Shown piece after piece: positions 33,151-44,844 of a stretch of 64,000 bases of DNA. Source of the DNA: Aradus depressus (lineage: Eukaryota; Arthropoda; Insecta; Hemiptera; Aradidae); the NCBI GenBank assembly GCA_963662175.1, contig OY759225.1:10303107-10367106 (forward strand). The letters run 5' to 3'. The notes under the pieces are model-generated. The model was not told where the DNA came from and did not search any database. It saw only the letters and a list, made by a program, of their open reading frames with translations. The position numbers and the translations under genes were made by a program. Position 1 is the first letter of the stretch; the number at the start of each line of letters is the position of its first letter.

Positions 33151-33960
33151 GTCAACTATTGATAAAAAAAATGGTCGATTGGTGTTAAAGGCAGGGCAAA
33201 AAAAGTCAGTTCATTCAATTGTACTGGGGAAGTGTATGACCGAATAGCCTTTTGTCAACAAATAAAGGAAGGGCATGTCATATGGTAGCCACCCTAAAAT
33301 ATTAGCATCCAGTTCACTCTGGATCTATGAGCTACCCCCACTACCTCCCCTCTTCACAAACTCTGATATATCTTATCTTTCTGTGGATGTTATCAGACCA
33401 TATTAGACAATCTAGCCCTCGCATTTTTATCATTCGGTTTCATTATATTGTTCTAATTAATTCCGCATCTCTTCGTGATAAATTTCAGACCATTTCTAGG
33501 AATTTATTAAGAAGAAAAAAAAAAGATTATATAATTTTTTTTTAGGTGATAAAAACAACATGTGTATTTTTATTTAGTTTACCAATAAATATAAAGTTTG
33601 GGCTATAAATCAACAGAATGTAGCTTCAAATTCAGAGATCGGAGGAATCTCATAAGTGCAAAAACAGAATGAAGGGTCAACAAAATAAGAAATCAACAAT
33701 TCCGAGGGAGAGCGGAAACTTGAGTTTGAGCGCTAAAAAACTCTCATGCTCTTTTATTTTGTGGGGAAATTCATGAAATCTGGAATCTGAAAAACCCGGA
33801 TCCGGCTCTGGAATCGTGCACTCGGTTCCGAGTCTGGAATCGAAACCCGCGTATCCGGTTCTGCAGTCGTCAGGAAGCGATTCCAGTTCCACCCTCATCC
33901 GTTTAACAGTCCCAGTTGTAGTACTAACTAGTACTAAGTTAAGAAAAAAAAAATATTTTG
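33151..33960. other. Stretch without a recognised gene
   Basis: It holds a DR1 end at 33180-33235 and a segment (about 33780-33890) with several GGAATC / GATTCC motifs. The 72-codon ORF at 33327 has no recognisable family. Confidence 0.45.
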
Positions 33961-34235
33961 GTTGTTCTAACTAAAATAGTCAAACCAGAAATAAAGAATG
34001 TATTTCGTCCTCATGGCACCGATTTGCGATATTCTTTGAGAAATACTAATACAGCAATGTCGGTAGGTAGGCTTGAACCAGATACGATGATAGTCAACCA
34101 TAAGTAAAGACAAAAAATATATTTTGGTTGGTTCTAAATAAAATAGTCGAAGGAGAAATATAGAATATAGGTGAACCTTGTGGCACCGATTTGTCATATT
34201 TTTCCAAAACAATACCTATACAGCAATTAAGTTAC
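33961..34235. repeat. Two tandem copies related to the 11-14 kb array
   Basis: Each copy has the GGTTSTWMCTAAAAT...GAAATAAAGAATGT and AATACAGCAATGTCGGTAGG blocks, related to 12090-12245 and 13290-13450. Confidence 0.6.
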
Positions 34236-34485
34236 GTAACTTATGTCAAGTACACCCTATATATTCACAGATAAACACAATAATATTCTTCTAAGAAACA
34301 ATATACAATTTAACGTTCGATGTAAATTTAAAAATAAAATTAATCGAAAAGATAAAATGTACTTTGGTATGATGAGAGAAATTTTTGTTTTTAAGTTTGT
34401 GGAAACACTGGATATATGGTAAAGGTTATTTTTAGGTTATATTCGATTTGGTTATAAGGGTTTAGTTTTCTATTTTTATTTTGTG

Positions 34486-34831
34486 ATGTACGATTACTAT
34501 AGACAGGAATCTGAAAGACTTAGAAACTTAGGTAGAGACTTGAATTTAAGTGAAGAAGAGATTGATAAAATTATAGACGATTCCTTCAAGTTCTTAGAAA
34601 CGGATGTAGCTGTTAGTAAAGAATCTGGAACCAACTTTCAACTTAAAAAAACACTTATTTGGTTATTATCAGCTATTGTTGCTTTAATAGCAATACTAGT
34701 TATATTTTCTAGTCATCGAAGGACTGTTTACGGTTATTTTGAGAGAAATTTTCAAGTATTATTCTATCCATGTATGAAACTACTTCGAAAATTGATGCTG
34801 CCTGTTATTAAGAAGTTCCCTTCATTGACAG
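34486..34831 (+). CDS. C6orf89-like exon 1
   Basis: Start codon, acidic N-terminus, the membrane span and the basic juxtamembrane segment. Ends in phase 1 at GACAG/GTATGC. Confidence 0.85.
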
Positions 34832-37800
34832 GTATGCATTCTCATTTAACAATAATATGATTGTTTATATGTTATATCCTTGTTTTATATGTTATAATTT
34901 TTATATAGAATGGTATGATGAAGCATGTCTTGTGGGAAATCCATACTTTCAAGTAACCGATATTGACTGCTGGCCCTGTGAAAGTGTAAAAAGTATTCTA
35001 AATTTAACTATTGCCAATTTGAACAATGATGAATACCATTCTGGGATTCCATTCATTCTACGCGTATGTTTTGTTAATCTCTCTTATCTTTGATCATTTA
35101 TAAACAGTTGATTTTCATTATAATATTGCCTTTATTTTTTTTTCCTTTTTATTATTAATTATTTAGGATGAAGGTATAAGAAAAGTTGATTATTCTAATT
35201 TAATGGAAGTGTATGCAGCTAAAAAAGAAATATTTACCAGAGATGCTGGTAAAGCTCGTGATTCCATGAAAGGATGGATAAGTTCAGATAATATATTCAA
35301 TGAAAATTTATCTTCCAACAATAATAGCCACATTTTATGGTAATTATTCCATTTTTATTATTATAAAATTATTACACATAATATTTTGTTTTGTTATAAG
35401 TGTACATTTTTTTTTCATAATTAGAATTTGGTTGTACTTCTGTATTGGGCCCGTAATTTCAAATCGATACTTCGTTTCCTCTAAATACTTTTTTTTTTTT
35501 AAGGACAAAAATTATACCAATTTGTTCAGGAGGGTTTGAAATTTATATTTTCACAATTATTTAGAATTACAATAATTTTTATTTAGTAAAATAAAATAAA
35601 GAAAAGGCCGGTATGGAAGTTTAGGCTTAGCATCAATACACCTATGAGAGAGTATGGTCTCATTGCATTGTGTTAATATTTCGGAGAGTTGACACTTATA
35701 ATAATTAAGTTCAACCTTTTTAATTCATACCAAATTTTGGAGAGTGAAGAAAAGTGTGTAACCTAGTGTGATCAAAGTTTGAATACAGATTTCTCTGAAA
35801 TAAGTTATTCAGGTTGAATAGAAATTTCGAGTATTGGTACTGGAAAAAAAGGTAAGGTAGAAATGTTGATACTTGTCAGTTACAATTGTTTTCTATTATA
35901 TAAAAAGTTGAAGTAAATAATAGAAACCGTATTATCCGCCCTCCCTACAAAGTAATATAATTTAATGTTTCGTCCCTTGCACAACCTATTTTAAGTATAT
36001 TTTTTAACAGGGCTTATAAGATTACTACATTTGAAATTTAAAAAAAAAATGCAATCAACTGTTCATCAAGCAAAACTAAAAAATCTTCCTGTATTCGTTA
36101 TTTTGAAAGCAATAGATGCAATAAAAAACATTAAAAATCAATAAGTATATATTTTAGTGGGAATCCTTTATTCGGAAATGGCGTTTTTTCTCATTTTTCG
36201 AAAAGGATAAAAATAACCATCATATGAATGTCGTGTTTCGTATATAAATAAATGTTTTGTACTTTGCTTTTTTTATTTTTATTTTATTGTCACACGTTCT
36301 CCACCAATATCTTATAGGTTCGATCGTAATTATTTCTGTTTGATATTTTTATTATTATTCAATTTATTAATTATTCACTATTTAGTTTAGAGGTAAATAT
36401 TGAGCTTAGGATCCCGGGTTCGAAACCCAGCTGATGCTCTTGGGTTTTTTATTTTGGCGGTATAAAAAATCTTGAGCGTGCAGCTCTAGCGGATGAAGCG
36501 TCAAGCGATGGTTTCCAGACTGTGCGATGTCAGGTACTCTTTAAAGACGAATGAGCATTGTGGGGTAGTAGGCGATATGACCTGTTAGTTAATGCTCGGA
36601 CATGAATTACGAAAACAACCATTTTATTGTTTTTTTTCGATACTTCGTTATTAAATGTGGCCTGAAGAAGGGGCGTGCATTTGCCTCGAAATATCGTCGT
36701 GAAAGAATACTTCACTTAAAAAAATATACATTATTTTATGAAAGTAGTATCGGTTTCATTTATTAGTATTTGGCATTTTATATATTCATTTATTTTCTAT
36801 TATTCATCTCATATGTCTTTGTATTCTAAGATTTTACACGCGTTGTCGTATATCATTTATTTATTTACGTATTTACAACGACATACCGTTTGTCATTAGC
36901 AATTGTGATGTTGAGCAGTGGCAAGTGTGTGGCTGTACTACTGAGGTACGTGACCGAAGAGGAGTCCAGGCTAGTCCTGGAGCAGGTCCCTCTGCCATGC
37001 CCGCTTGAGACGTCGTGTCGGATTTGTGAGGAGAGTGTTTCCGATGCCGTAATTCCGGATGGTTTTAGTATAGTGTATATGTGAATTTTGTTCTCAAGAG
37101 ATAAATGTCGATCGTCGTCCGATGATTGATTTCAGTCGTCCAAATCGTCTTTTGAGGTATGTGCGTTTCAGTCTGATGTAAGTTTACTAAACATAGATTG
37201 GGTGATGTTGCTGCAATGCAAGGCGCGCCCTCTTTTGAAAACAAATATAAAAAAAAAAATGTCTGATGAAAGTTGTCCAAGTTTTGTCTAAATGAAATCC
37301 TAAATATTGTACAGTCGGATGTAGGAATGGGCTGGTTATTAATATAAACTTGTGGACAAGTGTTGTGTCTGAGAGAGAATGTGGTTTGCAGAGATTTGTC
37401 TCAATTAATTTTGACGTCTTTCATTTCGGTCATTAGGAGGTCGATTGCTAAAACAGCATGTAACGAAAACATGTAACACTAATATCGCTTATATCTTTGC
37501 AACCGTACTACCCGCGCGCCTTACTTTGATATCGTTGTGTAGGTTACTCGATCACGCTTGTGCCGGTTGCGCAAATGATGTCATTGTCGCGCCACGCATG
37601 ACGCAATCTTCGCGCGCGGCGTTCACAGAGGCCTAGCTTGACAGTACTTTTGTCGATCAGAGCTGGAGGAGTCGCGTTTGAGAGATCTTCTGCCGTAGTA
37701 GGTATAATCCATCAAACTCAAACTGGTGCTCTTCAGGAGTTATAAGGCTTAAAAGTGTGTAATATGCTGCAGAAATTTGTCGGTTACTCGGCTGTGGCGC

Positions 37801-40800
37801 TTCCGCGTTCGACACGTTGTGTATTTGGTTACGTTATTTCGGTACCCGTCTGCGTCCCCGATACAGCCTGTTTTTTTTCTCTATTTGTTGGCCCAATCTG
37901 TTAGCTGGTGTAAATGTCCCTGTAAGTGTGAGCTTGCTTCTGTTGGGTATGACTGTGTTGAGAGAATGTCTATCCCGTCACCTTACTTAGCGACTAGTGT
38001 GTGGTCGTGGTATATAATTTATAAGCTATTTTGCTATACTAATTTGTATAACTATCCAATTACCACATTATGGTTTGACGGAAATTAATGTTATATTCTT
38101 GTGATGTTACAATTAAAATGTGACTGATGTGTTGAACAGGAAATTGAACCGCCTGGAGCCTGTGAGAGAGGTTCGTCAGCTGTTCGGATCTCCAGGAAAT
38201 GTACCTTCCTATGTATCTGGAGTCACTGTCGAGAAGTGGATATCCATTGACCAGCCTTCTTCACCTTCGTATCAACTCGTAAGATAACTTTACCCATTCA
38301 ACTATTTTTTAACGTACTTTTCCTACAATTAATCCGAAAAAAAAGTCGAGCCTTGATTTGAAACAGTACAGGTTCTCTTGTTGAGTTAGTTATTGTGACT
38401 CATGCTTTAACTACAAGGTCATATCTCCTTCTACCAGAGCGCTTCTTCATCACTCTGGTAAAAATGAGCCGGACTTTACTATGAGAATCCTTAATTTTGC
38501 CTACCCTAAATTTTTATTCTCCTAGGATAAAGGTCTTTAACGAGTATCTGAAATTGTACAGGGCTGGGACCATTGCTTAACATCCCGTCCGAAGGACAGC
38601 GTGCTTATGTGGGACTAGCTCATCAGCCAGGTGCTGAGTTATAGAAGTAGCTTTTAGTTTGATGCCATAGACTATACTTAATTCCACAACTGATAACTGA
38701 CTGTCTGTTCCAGCCATGGACTGAGGGTTCGACTGTTTTTGTGATCCAGGGTTCTGGTTCCCGACTCATATCTCTCGAGCCAGTCCAACACTGTCTTCCG
38801 TCCTGTCATACTGTCTCACTCCTTCTTCCACCCAAACACATATGTAAGCATTTTTTTTTTTTTAATCTTAAAGATATGATAGTCCTATTATAACCCTCGG
38901 GGCGGTACTCCATGCCGCTACTTTCTAAAGATATTAAAAAATCATTAACGCGTAACGTTCCCGCTAAATAGCTCCTAGGTATGTGTCAAGCAACTTCCTG
39001 ATCATGTGTACCGGAACACGTTGATTTTTATCTCTCTCCTATCAGTTGGTTTGGGTCACATCAAGTCGAAAGGTCACCCAAGCGGTACTCCATACCGCCC
39101 GCTGGTTATTTCTTCTAGTCGGTAATATATTTCTTTTGACTCATTTTATTCAATAGCATATGAGCGACGCTATTGGAATTGTGATATTTCGCGCAAAGTT
39201 TAGCTATAATAGATTTTTCTTCTTATTACAAGCTCATCGATTTGATGATTCAACCACTAGGGCTGAAAGGAGAGAAACTGATAAGCTTGCTGCCATAACA
39301 GAGATTTACACCAATTTCAATGATAATTGTAAAATAATTATTCTCCTGAATTTGTAATTGTTGATGAAATGTTACACGGATTTAGAGGGCGGTGTACATG
39401 CCAGCAAAGCCTGCAAGATATGGTCTCAAAATGTATGCGTAATGCAACGCCAGAACTTTTTATGTGCATAATTTTGAGGTATATTGCGGCACTCAGGAAG
39501 TAGGGTCTTTTTCGACCTCAAACAAGCCACACGATATTGTCATGCGACTTGTTGAACCCATAAAAGCTCAAACCGAAATTTGACGACCGATAACTTCTAC
39601 AGTTGTTATCCCTTGGCTCTAGACTTACTTTTTGTTTTGTGCATTTTCGCGGCACTTACAACCAAAAATAATGCCAAACTTGTCATTTTAAACATTTTAA
39701 ATGCTGAATTGCGTGGTATAATATCTTTGACCAGAAAACAATGAATAGACATAGTTATTAACAATTTAGGTGTAAATTCCGTGAGGGCGGCACAGAGTAC
39801 CGCCCGCGGGTAATTAGTTTCACAAGAGAGGCGCGGGTGACCGAGGGATAAGAAGGACGCCTGTTGGTACATTGGATATTTTTGAACTATTTCGTTTTTA
39901 TCATCCGTTTCATGTCAAACGAAGACCGACTAATCGAGGCTTCATTGAAGCCTACAAAATCGCCGAAACTTCAGAATTCTCAGGAACAGTAGCAATTATA
40001 ATGAAACTATTTTACAAATATTTCTTATACTATATTACTTAAAATCAGAAACATTCCGACCAGCGTTATAAAATTGTTGACTTCTAATTTTGAAAATTGT
40101 GATTTTTTTATTTATGCTTTGAATAATGCATACATTTCATAGATGAATTCGCATTTTCGTCGAAAAAAAAATATTGTAGGGGTTTTTGGGGTCGCTGATT
40201 ACAAATACGCTGTTATTTATTTTTTTTTTTTTTCAAAAAATCACTTGAAAGTTTATTGGAATTTGTTTTGAAAATTATCATTATTACACGAATTATATTT
40301 TTAAAAAACTATTATCTATGAATTTTTTTGAAGAATTTTCAAAAATTAGAAAGAAGAGAATTCTTGTTTCATAAAATGATTTCCTAAGAAAATTAAATCT
40401 AGAGGACATTCCAGCATGAAAGTTAAAAATTTGATATAAATGGATCTGTAATAAATTCGCCTATAATAATAAAATATATTTGCACAATATTTTTAAACTA
40501 TGTATCTATATCTTCGAAATGTGTTTCAAGTGTTGTTTGCAAATGCGTCGAGGTAACCTACTAATTATTATATTTTTTAATGCCTTAAACAGCCAAAAAA
40601 ATTATTGCTAACGGATAGTTCTGTTTCATTTTCAAAATAAGACCTTGCATTTTGTGATTTTTCATTAGACTTTTCAATCATTAATTTTTTAATAACTATA
40701 ACAAATTTTAATTTTTATATAATAATTTAATTTGAATATTTATCAATTCTACATATTTTATTACTTATAATTTTGTCTGTTTAGTGTGGTTCAACTGGTG

Positions 40801-40876
40801 GTACTGGCGTGGAAAAAGTCATCCAATTTCAGGTTCTACAAAAAACAGTATTACTTATATTGGTTCATATTATTGA
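34486..40876 (+). CDS. C6orf89 / bombesin receptor-activated protein homologue, six exons
   Basis: Exons 34486-34831, 34909-35063, 35167-35339, 38140-38278, 38714-38843 and 40785-40876 join in phase (GT-AG at every junction) into 344 residues, close to the roughly 350 of the human protein. Residues 1-55 are cytosolic and charged; 57-75 (LIWLLSAIVALIAILVIF) is one membrane span followed by basic residues, so a type II membrane protein is likely. Shared landmarks are the DIDCWPC region (about 135-139), LNRLEPVREVRQLF (227-240) against the human LNRSQMLRELF, the HCLPSCHTVSL pair of cysteines (about 297-307) and a Trp-rich tail before the stop. The molecular role of the family is poorly known; human work links it to Golgi/cytosolic functions and bombesin-receptor signalling. 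I chose the ATG at 34486 over the GTG before it. A candidate AATAAA is at 40962. Confidence 0.85.
34909..35063 (+). CDS. C6orf89-like exon 2
   Basis: Encodes EWYDEACLVGNPYFQ... to FILR, including the CWPC motif. The acceptor is TATATAG and the donor CGC/GTATGT. Ends in phase 0. Confidence 0.85.
35167..35339 (+). CDS. C6orf89-like exon 3
   Basis: Encodes DEGIRKVDYSNLMEVY... to NSHIL plus two bases of a Trp codon completed by exon 4. A 2.8-kb intron full of repeats follows. Confidence 0.85.
36390..36610 (+). mobile_element. SINE-A, decayed
   Basis: B box GGTTCGAAACC, then CTTGAGCGTGCAGCTCTAGC and GCGATGTCAGGTACTC, with an internal deletion before GTAGTAGGCGATATGACC. Confidence 0.7.
36659..36705 (+). 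mobile_element. Hammerhead-like Penelope terminal motif
   Basis: CCTGAAGAAGGGGC, then GCCTCGAAATATCG. The CTGAAGA and GAAA cores flank a five-pair stem (GGGGC with GCCTC, one G-U). Confidence 0.4.
37060..37440 (-). mobile_element. Jockey-clade reverse transcriptase remnant
   Basis: On the - strand: INxDKSLQTTFSLRHNTCPQ, VYINNQPIPTSDC, a frameshift, then VQYLGFHLDKTW, and further on KRRFGRLKSIIGRR. These follow the order of the Jockey RT thumb (KT..TFTLR..CP.V..N...IP....V.YLG..LD). Stops and frameshifts make it inactive. Confidence 0.65.
38140..38278 (+). CDS. C6orf89-like exon 4
   Basis: Encodes KLNRLEPVREVRQLFG... to SPSYQL. The acceptor is TTGAACAG and the donor CTC/GTAAGA. This is the best conserved stretch. 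Confidence 0.9.
38378..38615 (-). mobile_element. SINE-A in intron 4
   Basis: An antisense copy with a TAGTTAGTTATTGTGACTCA tail, truncated before the tRNA-like head at GACAGCGTGCTTATG. Confidence 0.75.
38714..38843 (+). CDS. C6orf89-like exon 5
   Basis: Encodes PWTEGSTVFVIQGSGSRLIS... to KHI, with the two-cysteine HCLPSC motif. Donor TAT/GTAAGC, phase 1. Confidence 0.9.
38894..39847 (+). mobile_element. piggyBac element 3, degenerate, in intron 5
   Basis: The element begins CCCTCGG and ends CCGAGGG with ATAA on both sides (38890-38893 and 39848-39851), a variant of the usual TTAA. The motif GCGGTACTC...GCCGC occurs near both ends. Inside, 39160-39357 encodes a transposase core piece (AHRFDDSTTRAERRETDKLA), followed in other frames by VDEMLHGFRGRC, MPAKPARYGLKMY and NKPHDIVMRLVEPIKAQ, in family order but with stops. 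Confidence 0.8.
40785..40876 (+). CDS. C6orf89-like terminal exon
   Basis: After acceptor CTGTTTAG, two bases complete a Leu codon, then WFNWWYWRGKSHPISGST... to GSYY and TGA (40874-40876). The intron before it is about 1.9 kb. Confidence 0.8.
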
Positions 40877-40961
40877 TAATAAGTATTATAGAGGTTGATC
40901 CAAAGTGTATGTTACTGAGCGCTATTTTATGAACGGTTACAACAACAACAAAAAAAAGTTA

Positions 40962-40967
40962 AATAAA
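40962..40967 (+). promoter_or_regulatory. Candidate polyadenylation signal
   Basis: AATAAA 86 bp after the stop of the C6orf89-like gene. Confidence 0.45.
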
Positions 40968-41016
40968 ACAAACTTCTTTTAAACAATATTTTCTATTCCA
41001 CCAAAACTTTTATATA

Positions 41017-41867
41017 CAGGGTGTCCCAGCATGGAGGCAAAAAACTTTGAGGTCTTAAAGGAAATTTAATTTTGTACAAAAAATTTCCTATAAACATAGG
41101 TCCGATTCGGAGCCGTTTCAGAAATATTCAATATCTTTCAATTTTTGTATAATTGCATAAAATCTCTTATTCCTCCTTAAGTATAAGAGCTATCACAAAG
41201 TTAATTATACCATCACAAAGAGCGATAAATTACCTTTAAAATAAGTTCACTTTATTATTACAATTACAAGAATTTGACTGTTTACAGGCAGCATAAACCG
41301 AAGGACTGTGTAATTCGGAAATTCCTTGGCAAACTGTAGCTCATGTTTTTCCAAAAAAAATTCCTTGTAATTTACTTTTACCTTCTTTTTTCACTAAAAC
41401 CATAATATTGCTACACAAGTATAAGGGTCATGTAATATAATTTTTTATCGTCTGAAAGCTTATTAAATGCACAAATTTTCTAAATAAAAATTAAGATATA
41501 CAATAAGGAAATTTTTTTGGAAAAACATGAGCTACAGTTTGCCAGGGAATTTCCGAATTACATAGTCCATCGGTTTATGCTGCCTATAAACTGTCAAATT
41601 CTTGTAATTGTAATAATAAAGTGAACTTATTTTAAAGGTAATTTACCGCTCTTTATGATGGTATAATTAACTTTGTGTTTGCTCTTATACTTAAGGAGGA
41701 ATAAGAGATTTTATGCCAAAAAAATAGTGCTAAGTACAAAAATTGGAAGATGTTGAATATTTCTGAAACGGTTCCGAATCGGACCTATGTTTATAGGAAA
41801 TTTTTTGTTCAAAATTGAATTTCCTTTAAGACCTCAAAGTTTTTTACCTCCATGCTGGGACACCCTG
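41017..41867. mobile_element. Long foldback element (TA target)
   Basis: Starts CAGGGTGTCCCAGCATGGAG and ends with its complement. TA at both flanks (41015-41016, 41868-41869). The arms are several hundred bp each, so the element is almost one palindrome. No coding capacity. Its first ten bases equal those of the minisatellite-bearing element at 27564. Confidence 0.85.
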
Positions 41868-41869
41868 TA

Positions 41870-43085
41870 TATACATCCAGTTTCAGCGGTACATTATCGT
41901 TGGTCGCGAAAGTCTTAGTTCTTCATTTCAGTCAAATGTTCTTTAATTCTGTCTATAAAACGTCAGCCAATATACAGTTGGTTGCACGTCGCGCTCTGTA
42001 GACTATATTCTCAACTTGTGTTTTCAATTTTAGTTTTTGATTTTACCTCTATCCAAAGAGTGGCTCTTAAAATAGAGTTTTAAAACCGAGTTTATGTTCT
42101 TCTTTTCTCAACATTTTCCTAATTTGTCTGAAATTCTCCCGGAATAGGTCAGATTAGTCAATTTATTAGAAACGACATAAAAATAAAGGTAATAGGTTCG
42201 TTTTTGAATATGGACCAGAATAAATATGTAATTTATGGAAACCCAAAATACATTGTTATGCAAAATTCACTGTAAAATATTATGTTTATGCCTTGATCGT
42301 TCATTAAATATCGCTCCGCAAACTTATATTGGATCACCTACTTTTCAAGGTGACCCAGGATATGAGTCAAAATTCAGGAATATATTTGGGTTTCCGAAAA
42401 ATATTTAGGATAGTCAAAATTATATAACATATATTAAATATTAAACATGTAATTCATATTTTGTAAGAAAATATAATTAATGGTAATTCCAAACAAAGCA
42501 TTAAAATATAAGTTTTGGGACGTTAAATAATGAGAAGAAAAAAATAAATATATATATATATGTATATACATACAAACATGAAAATACACCCCTTTTGCCC
42601 ATTTTTTATCCTGATTTTAAATCCCGAGCTTAACTGTTTTTCTCTCCAAATTATGATTTTCTTTCCAAGTTGTGAAACTAGATTTTTAAAATGAGAAATG
42701 ACACAAAAATCATATTGATCAGATAAATTTCAGAAGATATTCAGGGTGACTTAAATAAGGACGGGTACCTTTATATGGGCGAGGTTCAATGGCCAATTTT
42801 AAATTGCGTCTCAACAATATTTGTTTAAAAAATGGTTATTTGTTACAAGTCTTTAAGTGTAAGATCTGGGAGAAAAATGAATATTATATTGAAATTTGTC
42901 CCCCCCCCCCTCCCTCCCCCTCCCCCCCCCCCTGACCTTTGTGAAAATATAAGCGATACATAATTATGGGTGAGTGTACAATATAATAGTTTTATTCTTT
43001 TCGATTTATACAATCGATACGATATCATATTGAAATATGTGCCCCCATGAATATCTCTAAGAATATTTATCACTAAAATATATGG
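41870..43085. other. Intergenic stretch
   Basis: AT-rich, with a C-rich run at 42900-42932 followed by CTTTGTGAAAATATAAGYGA, which recurs near 44131. No gene is recognised. Confidence 0.5.
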
Positions 43086-43680
43086 TGGTGGGCTGGTTTT
43101 TTACACCTAGGGACCTAAGCATCCAGTGCTCTTATCCCTTCCCTGGAAGCGCTGGGCTTCCCCCTTATTATATTACCTGTATGTTTACTACCTAAACCAA
43201 GCCCTTCATAAAGTACTCAGTCTCCCAGTTTCCTTAATGAACCTGAGAATGCTCTCATAGTCCAATCTTCTAAAGTCCACCTCTGTGATAACATCTTTGC
43301 CAAAGATGTGGAATCTCGTCCGCAGGTATCCCGAGCATATACCCAGGAAGTGTGCCGTCGTCTCGTTTTCTACTCCATATCTGTCACAGGTGGGACTGTC
43401 CTTGACTCCTACAGTGTGTAGGTGTCTATTGAACAGACCGTGTCCCGACTCCCCTCCCAGGAACATCTTCAACTGTCTGCATGTAGTTTTTACTCTCCTT
43501 GACTGCTCCAAAAGATCTTTAGTCCGGGTTCGGTATGTCTCCCGAGATATTCCTAGTACTGGCTCTGGCCCCATGAAGGGCTTATTTGAACCTTCCTTGG
43601 CTAGTTGGTCTGCCTCCTCGTTTCCCTGAATCTCCAAGTGTCCAGAAACCCAGTAGAGTCCAACATTCTTGTAGTTTCCA
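43086..43680 (-). mobile_element. I/Nimb-type non-LTR retrotransposon 3' end (RNase H and Cys/His)
   Basis: On the - strand from 43673: VGLYWVSGHLEIQGNEEADQ then LAKEGS, the C-terminal RNase H motif (GHxxxxGNExAD), followed by GPEPVLGI, then CDRYGVENETTAHFLGIC (Cys/His) and a stop at about 43206. The shared untranslated tail ends near 43086. The upstream RT is missing, so this is a 5'-truncated insertion. Confidence 0.85.
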
Positions 43681-44305
43681 GGATAGCAGTTTCAGAGGGG
43701 GTTCAATGATGGATTTAAAGTCAGATAAAAGTAATGAAAACTGTTGTTAGTTTCAAGTTAATAACTACGACAGCCTGGGTGATTTATACGACTCTGTACA
43801 TCAAAATTGTGAACACAATCGGTCATTTAGAAAGAGGTTGATTCTTACATACTATTTTAAGCTTTCTTTCTATTTATAAGAATAATTTCTGGCCTAAAAA
43901 CTTGGCCATATACTGAATACTTTTTCCGCCAGAATTTAGCCTGTAATGATAATTTAATATATTTTAAATAAGTGTTTCCGAGTCCATGTATATAGGATTT
44001 TTTTATTTCTTCTGTTTATCTCCCAAATGTTTTCCTGTCGTCTGGCACATACTCCCTGTGTCACCTTATAGATTTTAGGGCTGCTTTAGATATTGTAAGT
44101 ATTGTTGTTTGTAGTAGGTTAGACAAAACATTGTGAAAATATAAGTGATATAATTATGGGTGAGTGTACACTATAATAGTTTTACTCTTAAAGTGAAAAA
44201 TCTCTATCATGGAAGGTAATTGTAATTTTAGATTAACTTTCTAATGCTATTGTATCGGAGGGTTAGGGACTGGAGGATTGAAACTTGTTTTGTCATAAAT
44301 ATAAG
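43681..44305. other. Intergenic stretch
   Basis: No gene is recognised. A partial duplicate of 42940-43000 lies at 44128-44195. Confidence 0.5.
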
Positions 44306-44309
44306 CTAG

Positions 44310-44835
44310 GATTTAAACGCACAGTAAAAAAAACCAGCTTACAGAGTAAGAAAGGTTAATTACACAGTACAAAATGATAAATGCACAGTAAAATGCAACA
44401 CTGTAAAAACATTTTAACACAATAAGTAAAAATGTATTGCCTACTATGTTAATCCAATAACACGGTTAATAAGGCGCAGTAGGAAATTTCAAAACACTAG
44501 GTAAAAAAATTGAATGTCACATAAAAAAAAATGGAAGACTAAGATTTAAAATGCACAGTACAAAATTGCAGTTTACCGAGTAAATCCAGTAAATGTATTC
44601 TTACCATGAGTTTTTTTTTTTTTTTTTTTTTTTACCTTTTGTTTACCTTTTTAACCGTGTTATAAATTTATTACTCTGAATTTAATGTTGTATATGTGAA
44701 TTAATTTTTTTACTGTGAATAATATGTTTTCTACTGAACTTAAATTACTGTGCACAACTTTTTGCTACTGTGCATTTAATTTTCTTTAATAAATATAATA
44801 TATTTGTATTATAACTCTGTAAGCTATTTTTTATC
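44310..44835. repeat. Foldback-like element dense in CACAGTA / TACTGTG
   Basis: The left half repeats CACAGTA and AAGTAAAAA motifs; the right half repeats their complements. AACCAGCTTACAGAGTAA at 44331 pairs with TAACTCTGTAAGCTATTT near 44812. A T run (44610-44632) sits near the centre. Confidence 0.6.
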
Positions 44836-44844
44836 AATGTACTA

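Larger units (their letters stand above)
35340..38139. other. Intron 3 of the C6orf89-like gene
   Basis: It contains AT-rich sequence, a decayed SINE-A, a Penelope terminal fragment and a Jockey remnant (listed separately). A GC-rich CpG-containing segment at about 37500-37640 has no recognised content. Confidence 0.7.

Noticed and set aside
36890..37084. 64-codon + strand ORF with several cysteines
   Set aside because: Lies against an antisense Jockey remnant and in an intron; cysteines do not form a known motif.
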